Positions 33,095 through 45,662 of a stretch of DNA of 64,000 bases are shown one piece after another. Position numbers and translations under genes: made by a program. The notes below the pieces were generated by a model. That model was not told the origin of the DNA and did not search any database. It saw only the letters and a program-made list of their open reading frames with translations. The DNA lies in the NCBI GenBank assembly GCA_973895155.1, contig OZ316892.1, positions 28,954,001 to 29,018,000 of the forward strand. Direction: 5' to 3'. Each line of letters starts with the position of its first letter. Position 1 is the first letter of the stretch. The DNA comes from Marsupella aquatica. Its lineage: Eukaryota; Marchantiophyta.

Positions 33095-35250
33095 CGGGAG
33101 ACCTCGTGGTAAAGAGAGACCTTATGAAGGAGAGAAATCAAGGGGAAAACTCTAAACAAAAACCTATCACTTTGAATGAAGGAGCCAAAGCTACAAGGTG
33201 ATCTAAAGTTGTGGACAAACTAAGCACTCTGCATCAGCATTTGCTTGGGTCCACTTCTTGCCATTTACAATCACCAGTTTTTAGTGGGCCCTGAGTTCTT
33301 GTAAAGCTAACAACCATTTCCACTCATATAGTTGTGTAGACACCATACGTGAATGCCCCCTACCTTTTGTAAAGCCAACCTTTACTTACAGCTTTTGCTA
33401 TATATGTGTTATAATCCCTACTAAAGCATAGGCTCTGTTGCTTTAGAACATAGTTAGTAATGATCTGTTTACAGGGCATTGTGGCCCACAAACTAAGTGT
33501 TGAGGGGCTTGGTTGGCATGTGTCTTGGCCCTTTGGGGCTTACATTCTTTACCCTGCTGGTGTTTACCCCACTGGCGTTTTGGAATTCAATGGTGCTATG
33601 TATTGTAGCTTTTTCTCAAAATAAAATTCTCAAAAAGAAGCTCAAGTTTAGAGGGGCTACTATTGCCTATTATCTACTTCTATAGTATGCAATGCTGCCA
33701 AAAAGTTCTTTGTCTGCATACAAATTCTGATTTTGAGGGAACAAACATGAGCCATTCGATTGTTTTAAAGAATTTTTTTGTGCTCTTGGATTGATTGATC
33801 AGATATGTCAAATGATATGCTTATTTTAATAATAAAATAATAGAGTATATGAGATGATACTTATCGTAAATGAGATGATATTTATCTAACATCACCTCAA
33901 ATGTGCTTTTTTCAAGTAGGAAAGTACACAGGTTGGAAGGAGAATCTTTTGGGGCATGAGAAACTTTTGCATAGAGTATAAGAATCTTGAAGGAAGAAAA
34001 ATTGGTTGATTTTGCTTTGCACTCTTTTTTTTCTTCTTCTCATTATTCAATCGTGCCATTTTATTTTTTGTTTATTTAATGGGGCCAAGGTAAGAAAAGG
34101 GGGGAGGAATGGAGTGGCGGGGGAGAGGCAACGGGGTGAAAAAATATGAAAAAGGGGAAGAGAACTTTTTTAAATGTTCCCCTCCCAATAGTATCGTGCC
34201 ACCACACCTTGACCCGGCAAAGGGGGGCCATCACCTCTCTTGCTCCCTCTCACCCTCCCACATTCTTGCCACATTCTTGCCCTGACCAACAACATAGCTT
34301 TCACTACAACAACAACTCTTTCCAAAACAAAATAAAAATGCAAAAGTGAAGCCAACTGTTTTTACATTTTTTATTCTATTTTTAAAATTTTGTAACCTTT
34401 TGTAGAAAAATGGTCCCAAATTTTGTTATTCCATCTAAACCTCCAACATTCTTTTTAGAAAACTTTTCAAAAGAATGAATGTTTAATGAAGGCCAATAAG
34501 ATCCAACTTCCAACATTTTTTCTCCACAAGACTTGTCTTGCTTGACATGGCCCCCTCCTCTCTATTAGTCTTGCTTTTGCCCTAATTCTTTCCCCAGTTA
34601 ATTGGGAGCCCAACTCTTTGCCCCCCATTTACATTTTTGTCCCCACTGTCTTTTGCTCCATCTTTCATATCATCAGCAATAAAAAAATTTTGCCCAACTC
34701 TTGGCCCATGTACAACTTCGCGCATGATATGGGACACCCCTTGGATTGAGGCCCCTGAGAATAATGTTAACATTGTCACACCATTATGAGTACTATTAGA
34801 GTATATTTTTTTGTCTACGTTTAATCGACCTTTCATATGTGTGCTATTTGAGCACTTGAGGTTTTATCTACATTTGGAGGGATAGTTATCCCTTGTGGTG
34901 GCTTGTAGACTTCATCATTTGATGTTGAGCCTTCAAGCATGAGCTTTGGCGGCTATCAATGGTGTGGCCGACCAGGTTGTGTGCACATGAACGTGGATAC
35001 CTTGATCCCATCCTTGATTGAAAGGTGCGTGCATTGGGCTTCACATATATTCATGTGTGATTAGATCCTGAAGGCGTGATGATTTTGTATTGTTGGCTGC
35101 AATTGCTATTCCATTTTAATGTACATATGTTATGTAGCAATGTGTATATGCACGATAACCTGAATTGACTAGATGCCACTATTTTTTGACATGATATTCA
35201 TTTGCCATTGTGTTTATTTGTGGATTAAGGAAATGAACTGGGTTAGCTCC
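32086..35250. other. Repeat-rich spacer with extra copies of the fold-back end motif
   Basis: Further copies of TTACTAACCTGTCCCCCAAA-like ends occur near 32113-32140, 32188-32215 and 32210-32250, and in the opposite orientation near 32585-32630, suggesting nested or decayed relatives of the fold-back element. 32850-33265 is a copy of the dispersed repeat also at 39896-40390. A TA microsatellite lies at 33064-33093. The rest is AT-rich without a gene. Confidence 0.5.
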
Positions 35251-35254
35251 TTCA

Positions 35255-35522
35255 CATTCAATCATGGCCATCATTGCATCCATATTTGTGATCGGACGGC
35301 TCAGGTCTACCTCAAGGTGATTGTGACCACCCTCAGCAGGAGGATGTTGGGACAGGCTGGCCCTAGACAAAGGCTGGGTGAAAGGCGGGGCGTAGGATGG
35401 GAAGACTAAACCACGTGACCCACCCCCTCCGTCAAGTGATCAGGGGTGGTCAAAGTTACCTTGAGGAAGATCCAAGCTGTCTGATTGCAAATCTGGATGC
35501 AATGACCATCATTTGGATTAGA
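35255..35522. repeat. Inverted repeat (hairpin-forming)
   Basis: Arms of about 70 bp: left around 35264-35335 (contains CATTGCATCCATATTTG and CTACCTCAAGGTGATTGTGACC) and right around 35445-35515, which reads as its complement with scattered changes. The loop is about 110 bp. Pre-miRNA-like or small fold-back element; no coding sequence. Confidence 0.7.
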
Positions 35523-38500
35523 AGAGCTAACCTAAGTTAATCTTCTGAGTCCACGAACAAAAACTGACAGTGACATTGTGAGTGATAGAAAAATTCAGTG
35601 GCTATACACATATTATGCCAAAAAAAAGTGGCAATCTAGTAAATCCTAGATCATATTATTGATCATTTATTTTTTAGAGTTGGGATGAATTTTTTTTTAA
35701 ACAATGTTAAAGCAAGAATAGACTTATTCTTGGTGACTTGGTACTTGTGCCCTCTTGTTCATGCTTGTGGCCTTACAATGTGATTTTCCCCTCAGTCTCG
35801 TGTAAAGGCTCTCCCCACATGTCATCTCGCCCCCACATGTCATTTTCTAACAAACAACTTTTTTGCTTCTCAAAGATTGTGGATCATTTTCAAAACAATG
35901 GAGGGCCATTCATTGTACTTCTCACATACTGACTTTTAGGTACTCACCATTAAAATACTAAAACCTTAAACTTATGTATGCTCTGGCCGCCATAATTTTT
36001 TTGATGTTGCTCTATTGCAAAAGAACAAAGCACCTCCATAGGAAGTCAGGATCCGCAAGGGAAAAAACCCAATAAACTTAGGAAACAATTGTAAGTAGAA
36101 CCTAAAAGGGGAGGACTAATCTATCACTACTTTGACGCTTTTCTTTGTCACTCTCATGGGAAGAGATAGTATCACCCTGGGGTATAGAGTATCAATTGAT
36201 GAAATTTTCTTGACTACAACGATAAAAAATTACATCTAATGAAGGATGAGTAGGATTGTAAAGTCAGTATAGAGCTTAAGAAAGCTCCAGGAGAGGAAAA
36301 TGAAAACAGTAAGAGGGGGGAATAATATAGTAGGAATAAATCTCAAAATGACCTTGCAGAGCCTGCAGTAGGCATTCTCTTTCATAGGTAAAGTAAAGTA
36401 CAAAGAGAGAACCCTGGTATTTAAATTTCTAATTTGCAAAAGATTAAATCTTGTGCGCTTCAAGTACAACATAGGACTGTGAGACTGTTGTGCTCTCCCG
36501 AGATAGAAACACCCTTTTGGGTGTCTTATCTCAAACAACACTCTGTAGTGCTTTACTCTCGGCTTTACTCTACACAACAACACCTCATATAAATTTGTTT
36601 GCTATTTTAATAACAAGTTTAGTTTTGATTTTGACAGTGCAGGTAACAATTATGATATCAGGTTACCACTTGAGGAAAAGGAAGCTTGGATAGACCACAA
36701 CTTTGACAAACAATTTGTATGGACCCCTGCAACCCGGATGGACTACTTTCAAACATTACTTAGAGCTCAAAATTGTTCTTTGCTTTGTATAAATGGTCAC
36801 ACTTCTGGGTCTTAGAAGCTTCTGACTCAGCATGGTCAAACTGTTTGGTGCATCTGACCGCTATCATGGCCGCTTGAGTATGGGAATTAATTGTGAAAAG
36901 GTTCAAACAGTCAAACTGAATAAGTTCCAAGTTAGTCTTTCAAGATTGAGTGAGCTATGGGAAAAGCTTTTTGCCTAGTACAGTCTACCATGTCTAAGTG
37001 CAGGCTCCTGGGATCCGACTCCCGAGCTTGCACTTATATATATATATAGTAAGCACTAATGATGATATAAGTGCATGAGAAATCACTTATGCACTCTATG
37101 ATGTGTGAACGGTCCACACTTCCAACGGGCTACCCAATAACTACATGGGAAATTCAGTAGGCACTTCCCAATATGTGTTGTGCATGGTCTGCATTTCCTA
37201 ACGGACAAACCCAATAACTGCATGGAAAATTGAGTAGGCACTTCTCCCACAGGTGTTGTGAGGTCACACAGGTGTTGATACTCAGGGCCCTAGTGATGCA
37301 GGATTCAACTAGATAAGGGCTAGCTCTATGCAATTGTCAACTGCAATTTTCAAGGAGTGGGGTCCTGGTAATTGCAGAACAAAATATGACATACTGTGTC
37401 TGACATCCCTCTATACCATGTTAAACCTTGTTATTTTCTTGAAATCAATGATGGCACACCATATATTATCACATTTTAAGATGTGATTACCTTCAGGGAA
37501 GAAATGGTTCTTATATGTATGCACTGCAGTAATGCATAAATGCATGTACATTACAGGTATAGATAGCACACTTATGTATATGTCTTTCAGTGACCGTTGA
37601 GATGCAACTATGAGATCTGCATCTTGGCTGTATCTACAAAGGAAAAAAAATGGTATGTATCGAAAATGGTATGCTACGAACAGAAGGGCCCACCTGGGAG
37701 ACAGGATCCCAAAGGCATGAGCACGAATAAGCAACAAAACAAAGGAAAAACAAATCCACAAAAGACAAACAGAACTCAAAACAAGAGGGCAAAATAATGG
37801 AACTCCCAAAAAACTTAGCCAAAATTAAAAAAATGTCTTTCAGCTGTGGATCTGATCATTACCATGATCAGCATGAGTTATCACAGTGCCCTCCTATTTG
37901 CCCAGGTCCCTCCTAAGATTCCATTCCCAGACAACAATAGTCTATTCAAGCATTTATCTATGCATTGAAAGCACCTTATCCGCATCAAAAGATCGAGTAT
38001 CTTTGAAACAGTCAAAGGCTCACCGAAATAGCGCGAACTATGCTTTTCAGTTGTCCTCTCTGGACCATTTTACTCTATTGCGATTTGTTTGGTCCTTGGA
38101 ACTGTATTGGTCCTCGACTACGCCGTTCAATTCCAATCCAGTTACACCGTTCATCCTAAATAGTGTTTTCTAAGAATTAGAGTTACTACCAAATTGTAAG
38201 AACTATCGTGATTACCAAACTGCGTGATTACCAAATTACTGTTACTAAAATTTTGGTAAAAGTGGTATTGTGTCCAGAGTTGAACTGTTTTGTTTGGGGG
38301 TTTTTCAAATAGAATGTTTACACTTTTGTTAAAAGTGCTTGCAAACATTGGATGATCTGAGTCTAAAGTAACACTAATACTTGTGGATTTCTCAAAATTA
38401 GGTTTTCTCACACTGTTTTCCACTTTTGGGACCAAAGTAACACCAATTCATGGATATAGATTTATATTAGAATTAGTGTGAATAACACTTGAATATGGGT

Positions 38501-41500
38501 AAAGCCCAGAAACCTTTACTCTCAAATTACTGTGAGTAACACAAGTTATGGTGAACATTGTACATGATCCAGGTTTGAGGTTCCCTTGGTACATTAATTT
38601 TGTTTACACGTGCTGCTATTTTCACAGCATTCCGTGGTCTCACTCAGCTCATGATTTTGCAAATTTTGTTGTTCCAATCCAGGCTTTCCTTTCGAACTTC
38701 CAGGTTCATGAGAAGGGTTGTTCTAATATTTTAGTATCATTGTGTCCAAGGACCATCCCGGGTATCAAAGGAGTCTGGAAGGTGGTGATTTCAGGGGTGC
38801 ATTTGGTCCATAAGTTCTACCTGGAAAACCTTCAGCAAAATCCCATTATTTTCCTTTGCATAGGTAGCAAGTCCAAAATATAGGTGTGAATTTGGCAACT
38901 TCATGCTAAGAAAAAAACTGATCTGGAGGGGACATCAAACACTGGTAAAATGAGGTGATGATGATAATTGACAGTTGTCCTAAAGCTAGGGGGTAGTGCA
39001 CGGGTCCGGCACTGACCAGGGTGAATGACCTAGTGAATGACTTGTGAAAGCTCACAAGACAGTTGGATGGCAAAACTTGTACACCTTGCCTGCTTGTAGG
39101 CTGCCTTTTCCCTGTTTCTGGTTTTTTTAAAGGGTCTTGCAAGAAGAAGCCACCCCCAAGATCACAAATAAGATATAAACTTTGTCGCAATGGTTGAGAA
39201 GCAACTGGTGTTTGATCTAGAGTCCCTCAAAGAACAGCCCTTAAAGGAAATGTGTTCCTCTCAATGGCTGGTGTCTTTACAAGACAGAATGGGCACTTGT
39301 GACTTCTGTCACCAATGTAAACTGGAGTTGACAATACTGCCATGATTTTTTTGTATTTATAAAAATGTCACTGTTTTGTATATGGATGACAAGTTCCCCA
39401 AGGTAACCAGGGGAACTATATACGAAAACTATGACATTTTTGTAAATATAACAAAAACAGTGGCAATATCACAAATTCAAATATCTTAACTAAGTGGCAG
39501 TGTACTTAAAAGCTGTAAATGCAAATCCCTAGAAGGAAGAAACCAGAGTTTGAAAAATAATGTTTGGACCACCTGAAGGTGGCTTTACAAGACGTTAGTG
39601 ACAGTTTCAACTTTTTCCTGCCCTCCAAGATGTCGGCGATCCACTGGGCAGTTTATTATTCCAATACTCTTGCCGATCTTACATGGAATGAGTGGGGCCA
39701 GTTTTCCAATAGTGTGCCAATCCTACATAGCATTAGTGGGGCCCAAATTTTGTTATGTGGAGCTAGTTTTGTCCCACATTTTAGATGACATCTCTTGGAC
39801 GTGTTTTCATCTGGTCTCTTGGCCCGTCTCTTGGTTCGTCTATTTTTCGATTCATTTGCATTAAAAGTGGACCCACAAGTCCTTCATAAGATCTTCTCTA
39901 TATATCACACTGCCAAAAAGACAGGAACGCCAAAGCTTAAATATTTTTTCCTAAGACATGGTCCCAAAGGCAAAATAACCCAATAAAAGGGGGGGGGGGG
40001 GGGGGTGAGGAAAAGACCCCAAGAAGACCAAGGAGGCCCAACAAGTCAAGGAGTAACCATGACGCTCCACTCTGCTGGTCGTGTTGTTGCTCTCTTGTTA
40101 GAGCAGGGTTCCAGTCAAATAACTACTGTAGGTGACTTTGAGGTGGAGTGGACCCCCAACTTGTCTGGCAGCAAATTGTTAACTTTACAAGAACAATGGT
40201 TGAATTAATTTTTTTAGCCCTGTACACTACTCTTTAGTATTTGAAAAGGCCAACCAGTTTGCAATGGTAAACAATGTTCACAAGTGCCACCTCCCTCTTG
40301 TAAAGCCATCCCGAGGTGATCTAAAATTCTAGACAAAACTCCTTCAACACATCAGGCCTTCACTTGGGCTTGGTGCTTGCCATGTCGGGAAGGAGCCAAT
40401 TCTTTGAATGTTAATAGAAATGATGACTCATCATTCTTTCCATCTACAAATTTTGGTGGGGTCCTAGGGTCACTGTCTGGAGGCTTCACTCTAGAAGCCT
40501 AGGCCCCAACTCTAGCTTCTGTTCATGATTTAATATTAATATTCTCCTAAAGCTACCCAAAATTTGCGTCCCCCAAGAATCATACCCATACATGAATATT
40601 CTTTGCTGAAATTATTATATGTATCACACGAGAAAAAAAAGAACCAAAATTGAAAGACACGAACCGAGAGGCTAGAGATCCAATAAAATAGGAACACACG
40701 AATCTTTCCATGGACAATGAGTTGAGCCTTACGTTGATGATCAATCTAGTACCTTTGCATGAACCCCTCACTCCACTTGATGGGCCCCTTGTCCCCCAGG
40801 CTATGAGTGTTGTATCCTGCTTTCCAATATACCAAAAAAAAACATATGGGAATCTATATCATGAAGAAAAAGGCCACCATGACCAGAGGCTACAATTGAA
40901 CAACCAGGTCATCTTTGTCCGACGTGGACAGCTGACGTTATGTCCATGGTCACTCCCAAGGATTGATGCACTACAATCTTAAATCAATCACTCAGCAAAC
41001 ATTGCATAATTTGCAATGGGAATTCACATTAAACTCTTATTTACATTTGTGCCATATTTGCCCATGGGAGGGTGACGAACAACCACATGGTGGTGTCCTT
41101 ATTCATGCAAAATTACCATTTTCTTGGCGTCATACTTAGTTATACTAAGATTAATTATGTGGACATTTAATGCACCCAATATTTTTAGTCATAAATTAAC
41201 CTGAATACCTCCATATGAAGAGGATAAGGATTTTCAAGTAGCTACCCCAATAGTGTTACCCGTAGTGTTACTAAGACTATTAAAGGTCAACAGTATACTA
41301 GAATATTTGCATCCAAAAACTGCTTTTACCAAAGTTTGCAAAGTATCACCGTCTTTGGAAGGAACTAGTAAAGGCTTGCAAATATCATGGGATTTCATTT
41401 GACAAGATTGCATGTAAATAGCGCCAACTGTAGACCCATGAACTGGAGTGCTGGGTAAATTAGGGTACCAAGGCCCAAGGCCACGCATGGTATTGCTAAG

Positions 41501-44500
41501 GCGCATAATTAGTGTTATAACAGAAGTAGTGTAACACTAATTCATGATTGGGTGCAGCCCAAAAAGGTTTGTTTGCGAATTAGTTGTAACACTAACTATG
41601 GTGAACAGTGTAGGAGAATTGGATCTTAGAGCAATCCCCTCCTTGTCCCTGGTGAGCCTGACACTAGCCACTCTGGCTGATCCCCAAAATTCTCGAAGAC
41701 TATTCTGTTACTGTGTACCTATCCTCACAACATGCATTCCAGTAAGCCCACATGTCTTCTCAAGTAGGTTAGTGATATGCCCGTGTGATAACTATGTCAA
41801 CACTGGTGGACTAGTTCCAACCTCACCTGTCCAAAGACATACATGTAGTTTTGGTAATCATTTTGTAGAACACCTGTCTTGCCAGTCCATGTGTTCTATT
41901 GAATGAGCAGCAACATAGGTACGTCTTGGAGAAAAAGCATCGGTTATTAGGCACAATTGCAAGATGCTTGGATTTTCAATAGTTGCAAAACGTGTGCGAA
42001 AGGAGTCACACTGGCACGTTCCATGTGCTGGAGTGGGGTCCTGTTAATTAAGATATTTATTTTCAACGCCTTCATTGAATAAGATAAATGGGTTTTGGGA
42101 GGAAAACCTCATGAAACAGGAAAGCAACAGATTTATCGACTGGAAACAAGCTTTCTACGGTGTCGACTGTTGGAAACAATTTCCAGTATGGTAAACGAAA
42201 GCAATTGAGTTGATTTTTCTTCTGGTTCTGTAGAAAATCAGTCGAGGAAAACGAAGCTGATTTGGGATCATTTCTTCGCGAGTGATGTAAAGTAATTGGT
42301 TGCTTACAGTGTTGTTGAGTGTCTCGGAATAAAAGCCCATTTGACTGTGCTGACTGGCAAGTTACCGGAGTCTTGAAAAACAGACAGTCCGTGGTTTGAT
42401 GATGTTGATTCTCGCTGACCATCCTCTTTGTGCAAACTGAACTTGTCTTGTGGTCAGTAGTTCAAGGCCATTCTCACTGGTGTCTCTGGACTTCTTCAAC
42501 ACTCCTTCGATGGACCTTACGTTCTGGTTTTGACACTGGACAAGGCTCCGAACTCCTCGGTTGGACATTACTTTCTGGGTTTGACCAGGACCCGAACAGG
42601 AAAAGGAACAGAAACGACCCACTGCATGCAACTGCATGCAAGCAATCGGGTTTCTTGGGTTTTTAGCTGGCTTAAGAAAATTTGACCCAGGAGAACAGGC
42701 CGAAAGGAACAGGGCTTTTGTACGGGAAGTAAATGATGCACATCAATCAACAGGAGGCTCATCTCATTGTCCAATTGTGGCTCTTCCAACTTGCTCGACA
42801 GGAATCATTTGGACAGACATCATCGTGAAGATTTATTCAAGGAGTGATTCTGCGGGCCGCAAATTTTGGGAGCCTCACAGAATCTCTCAAGACACAGGCG
42901 GGTCTATGAGGATTCTAAAGATCCAGTGAGAGGACTACATGTCATTTCGTGGTCGTTTCTTGAGGAACTCTCAAAGACCACTGGCTTCTAAATCATTGCG
43001 ACAAAGTTTATCCCTTGTTCTGATCTTTGGGGTAACTTGTTACTGCAAGAAACTGAAAATAACTCAACGCATGAAAAGACAGCCTACAAGTCGGCAAGGC
43101 GTACAAGTCACAAGTGCTGTAGTAAACAGAGCAACTGCAGTCGTTGGTCATTGATCATGGTCGTGCCAGACCTGTGTAGTACCCACAGGTTTAGGGATCA
43201 CCTTACTCATAGTCAGATCCAGGCATGGATGCTGGGAAACTGGATCATGAATCAAAGAATCGGTTTCTTGGGTTGTTAGCTGGGTTTCTTTGAGTTGACC
43301 CAGGAGTTTAGGACAAAAGATTTGCTGGCCAGCACATATTTGGCACTACAATTTATATTGTGTGACAATCCTACTGTGTCGAAGACGTCATCTGGGACTT
43401 TAGGAAGAACACTACTGTAGTCCGAGACTGTTAAGACTCTAACAATGAATGCCAACGTGGGCATTTCGAGCCAAGCTTGTTGCTCTGATAAGATATTCAA
43501 CTTTCCTTGGAATATAATTTCTTTTACGTATTAAGCCGTGAAAACCCCACGGGAAGGCGGAAGCAAGATATTCACCATTACCACTGATGAAGTACTCATC
43601 GGCAACTTTGGCAAGATCCTTTGCTTTCTAGTTATGTCAATTGACCATCAAACCAAGGATGAATGACCCAGCACAAGGTCTAAACCACAAATTATACTCG
43701 GTAGTAATCATAGTACTCCGCCGTCAACAAGTGGCCCGTCGTCTCAATTTACCATGTCTGAAAATCCAAGGGCAATTGGGAGCAGCAGGTCTAGAGGATT
43801 GTCAACAAACAAGCCCTCTGTTCACTTCTTTCCTCTTCTTGAAGAATGAGCGACAGCAAAAGAAGGTGAAGACACTGGTCAGGAGTGGTGAGAGACATTC
43901 AATTTTCCTTGGAAGAGAAACGTTCAATTTTAAGACTGACTGTTGGAGTTAACGTAAAATCGCAACAATCTGTATCACCAAAAGCCTTTGAATACGAACC
44001 CGCAAATGAATTCTTCTCATATAGCAGAAGACCCCTCAGCCTTCTGGTCTCGTGCGCAACTAAACCTAACCTTTAATGCAATCTAAGGACCGAGCAGCAA
44101 AAAGGACATCCCATCCCTTAGAAGGACTGTCGGTTGTCTCATTCTTGACCAGGAAAAGGGATTGAGAGTACGGAGGGGAAGCCTCAATCCGAAATGCAAC
44201 GAGAGCGAGCCAGGTCGGTACAGAACTCCGCTTGGGTCTAGGTAGAAGTGTAGTCGTAGAAGGAAATTTGGCTCTAGAAAGCGCACAATGTGAGCTGATC
44301 AGTCAGCATACCCATGATCGTGGTTTTTCCAAATTCGTGGGACCCAGAATTGGCACCCAAGTCACAGCAAAGCGACCAGCGTACCCATCATCGTGTCAAA
44401 ACGCAGGACCACGTTAAAAACTAGAAGATGCCGAGCTCTCAATCCCTTTTCCTGGTCGCAGACCCAATTACATCAACGTCAGAGTCATCACAAAAACCTC

Positions 44501-45662
44501 AAGGGAAGAAAGAAAATAGGACTGTACCATGGACGGACCAATTGACACAAAGTCAGTTCTCACAGCACAATCGAAACATGACCAAGGTAGCAAGATTCTC
44601 CAACGCAGAAGCAAGACCACGCCGGAAGGTTCCTCCAACGCAACAGCGCGACCAAAGCAGCAGTTTCAATCAAAGCACGAGCAAAGCAGACAGTAGCAGC
44701 CAATTCGAAGCGCAACGAAGGCAGACAGGCTAACGCAAGCAACGCAGTAGAGAAAAGCGCAGCAGCAAACAACATCCACGAGAAACAAGGGCGTACACGG
44801 CAGCACGCGAAAAATTGTGATGACACACAAGGCAGAAATATCCACGATAATCCGTCTTCCAATTGGTTACTCTAGTATTGTCCCTGCGGGCGGACGGACG
44901 TATTCCTTCTCATGTAGAACCCTCATTATGCTCGGAAATGTTCGGGAAAAAATGACGAAGCTCGTTTGAAGTGTACTTTGTGAGAGCAGAACCTTATTTT
45001 AGCCAAATGTGGAACTCCACTGCTCGCTTCAGTGACCAGGCATACTTGGTCTCAGCAATTTGTGTTATGAAGGAACTGCTTAAAGCTTCTTTCTTCACAG
45101 GGGGATATTTAAAGTGTGTCCATCCGCAACTTCATGGTGATCTGCTGAGTGGTCCTTCCATTGACTTCCAAGCAGCTCTCACAAAGGACCCTGCATTGTG
45201 GTAATTTCTTTCGATTCGAGTAGGACAACCAGGTGAAGAGAAACAAGTAAATAGCCTGAAAGTCTTAAATCAATCATGGCCGACGACGAAGCTGCAATAG
45301 TTCAAAATTGGTATCTATCTAATCTCCATCACTGTTACACATGAAGACAGCTTGAAAGGTTTGGATACTTGGTCTTGCCTTCTAACCCACATAGTGCTGC
45401 ATTTATGCCTGAGCTCTTCCGGTCAACGAATGTAAGAGAAGTACTTCACAGAGCATGAGTGGCGACAAAAAAAGTATGATGAGTATGACTACAAAATTGT
45501 ACAGACACTCTTATCCTGATCAGAATTAGTGATGCCGACCAGATAAGCAGAGAATCTCTGGTCGGTCACAGATTGAGAATGCTCTTGTTATCTTTTTAGT
45601 CTGAGACTTGTGCAAGAAATCATACCCCACTGGTTGGAAACTGCCTCAACAGGAAGCCCCCA
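35523..45662. other. Ten-kilobase gene-free, repeat-rich spacer
   Basis: I find no gene. Contents: a two-copy tandem repeat (period near 80 bp) at 37109-37266; a dispersed repeat copy at 37660-37800; related segments at 38270-38560 and 41240-41630; a segment at 39060-39190 whose reverse complement recurs at 42980-43112; 39330-39510 related to 12360-12560; a long dispersed repeat copy at 39896-40390 containing a 17-G run; and two related phrases (GGTTTCTTGGG...GACCCAGGAG) near 42645 and 43260. A plus-strand frame at 44971-45204 has no known domain. Confidence 0.5.
39896..40390 (+). repeat. Dispersed repeat family member (long copy)
   Basis: Starts near TATATATCACACTGCCAAAA and contains GTCCCAAAGGCAAAATAACC and AAGACCAAGGAGGCCCAACA. 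Related copies: 407-560, 32850-33265, 37660-37800 in plus orientation and 7430-7570 in minus. The long copies at 32850 and 39896 share a second downstream block (GAGGTGATCTAAA...CACTTGGG). No coding capacity seen. Confidence 0.7.

Noticed and set aside
44971-45204. Plus-strand 77-codon frame as a small gene
   Set aside because: Protein-like at first glance, but there is no domain, no splice continuation and no recognised relative.
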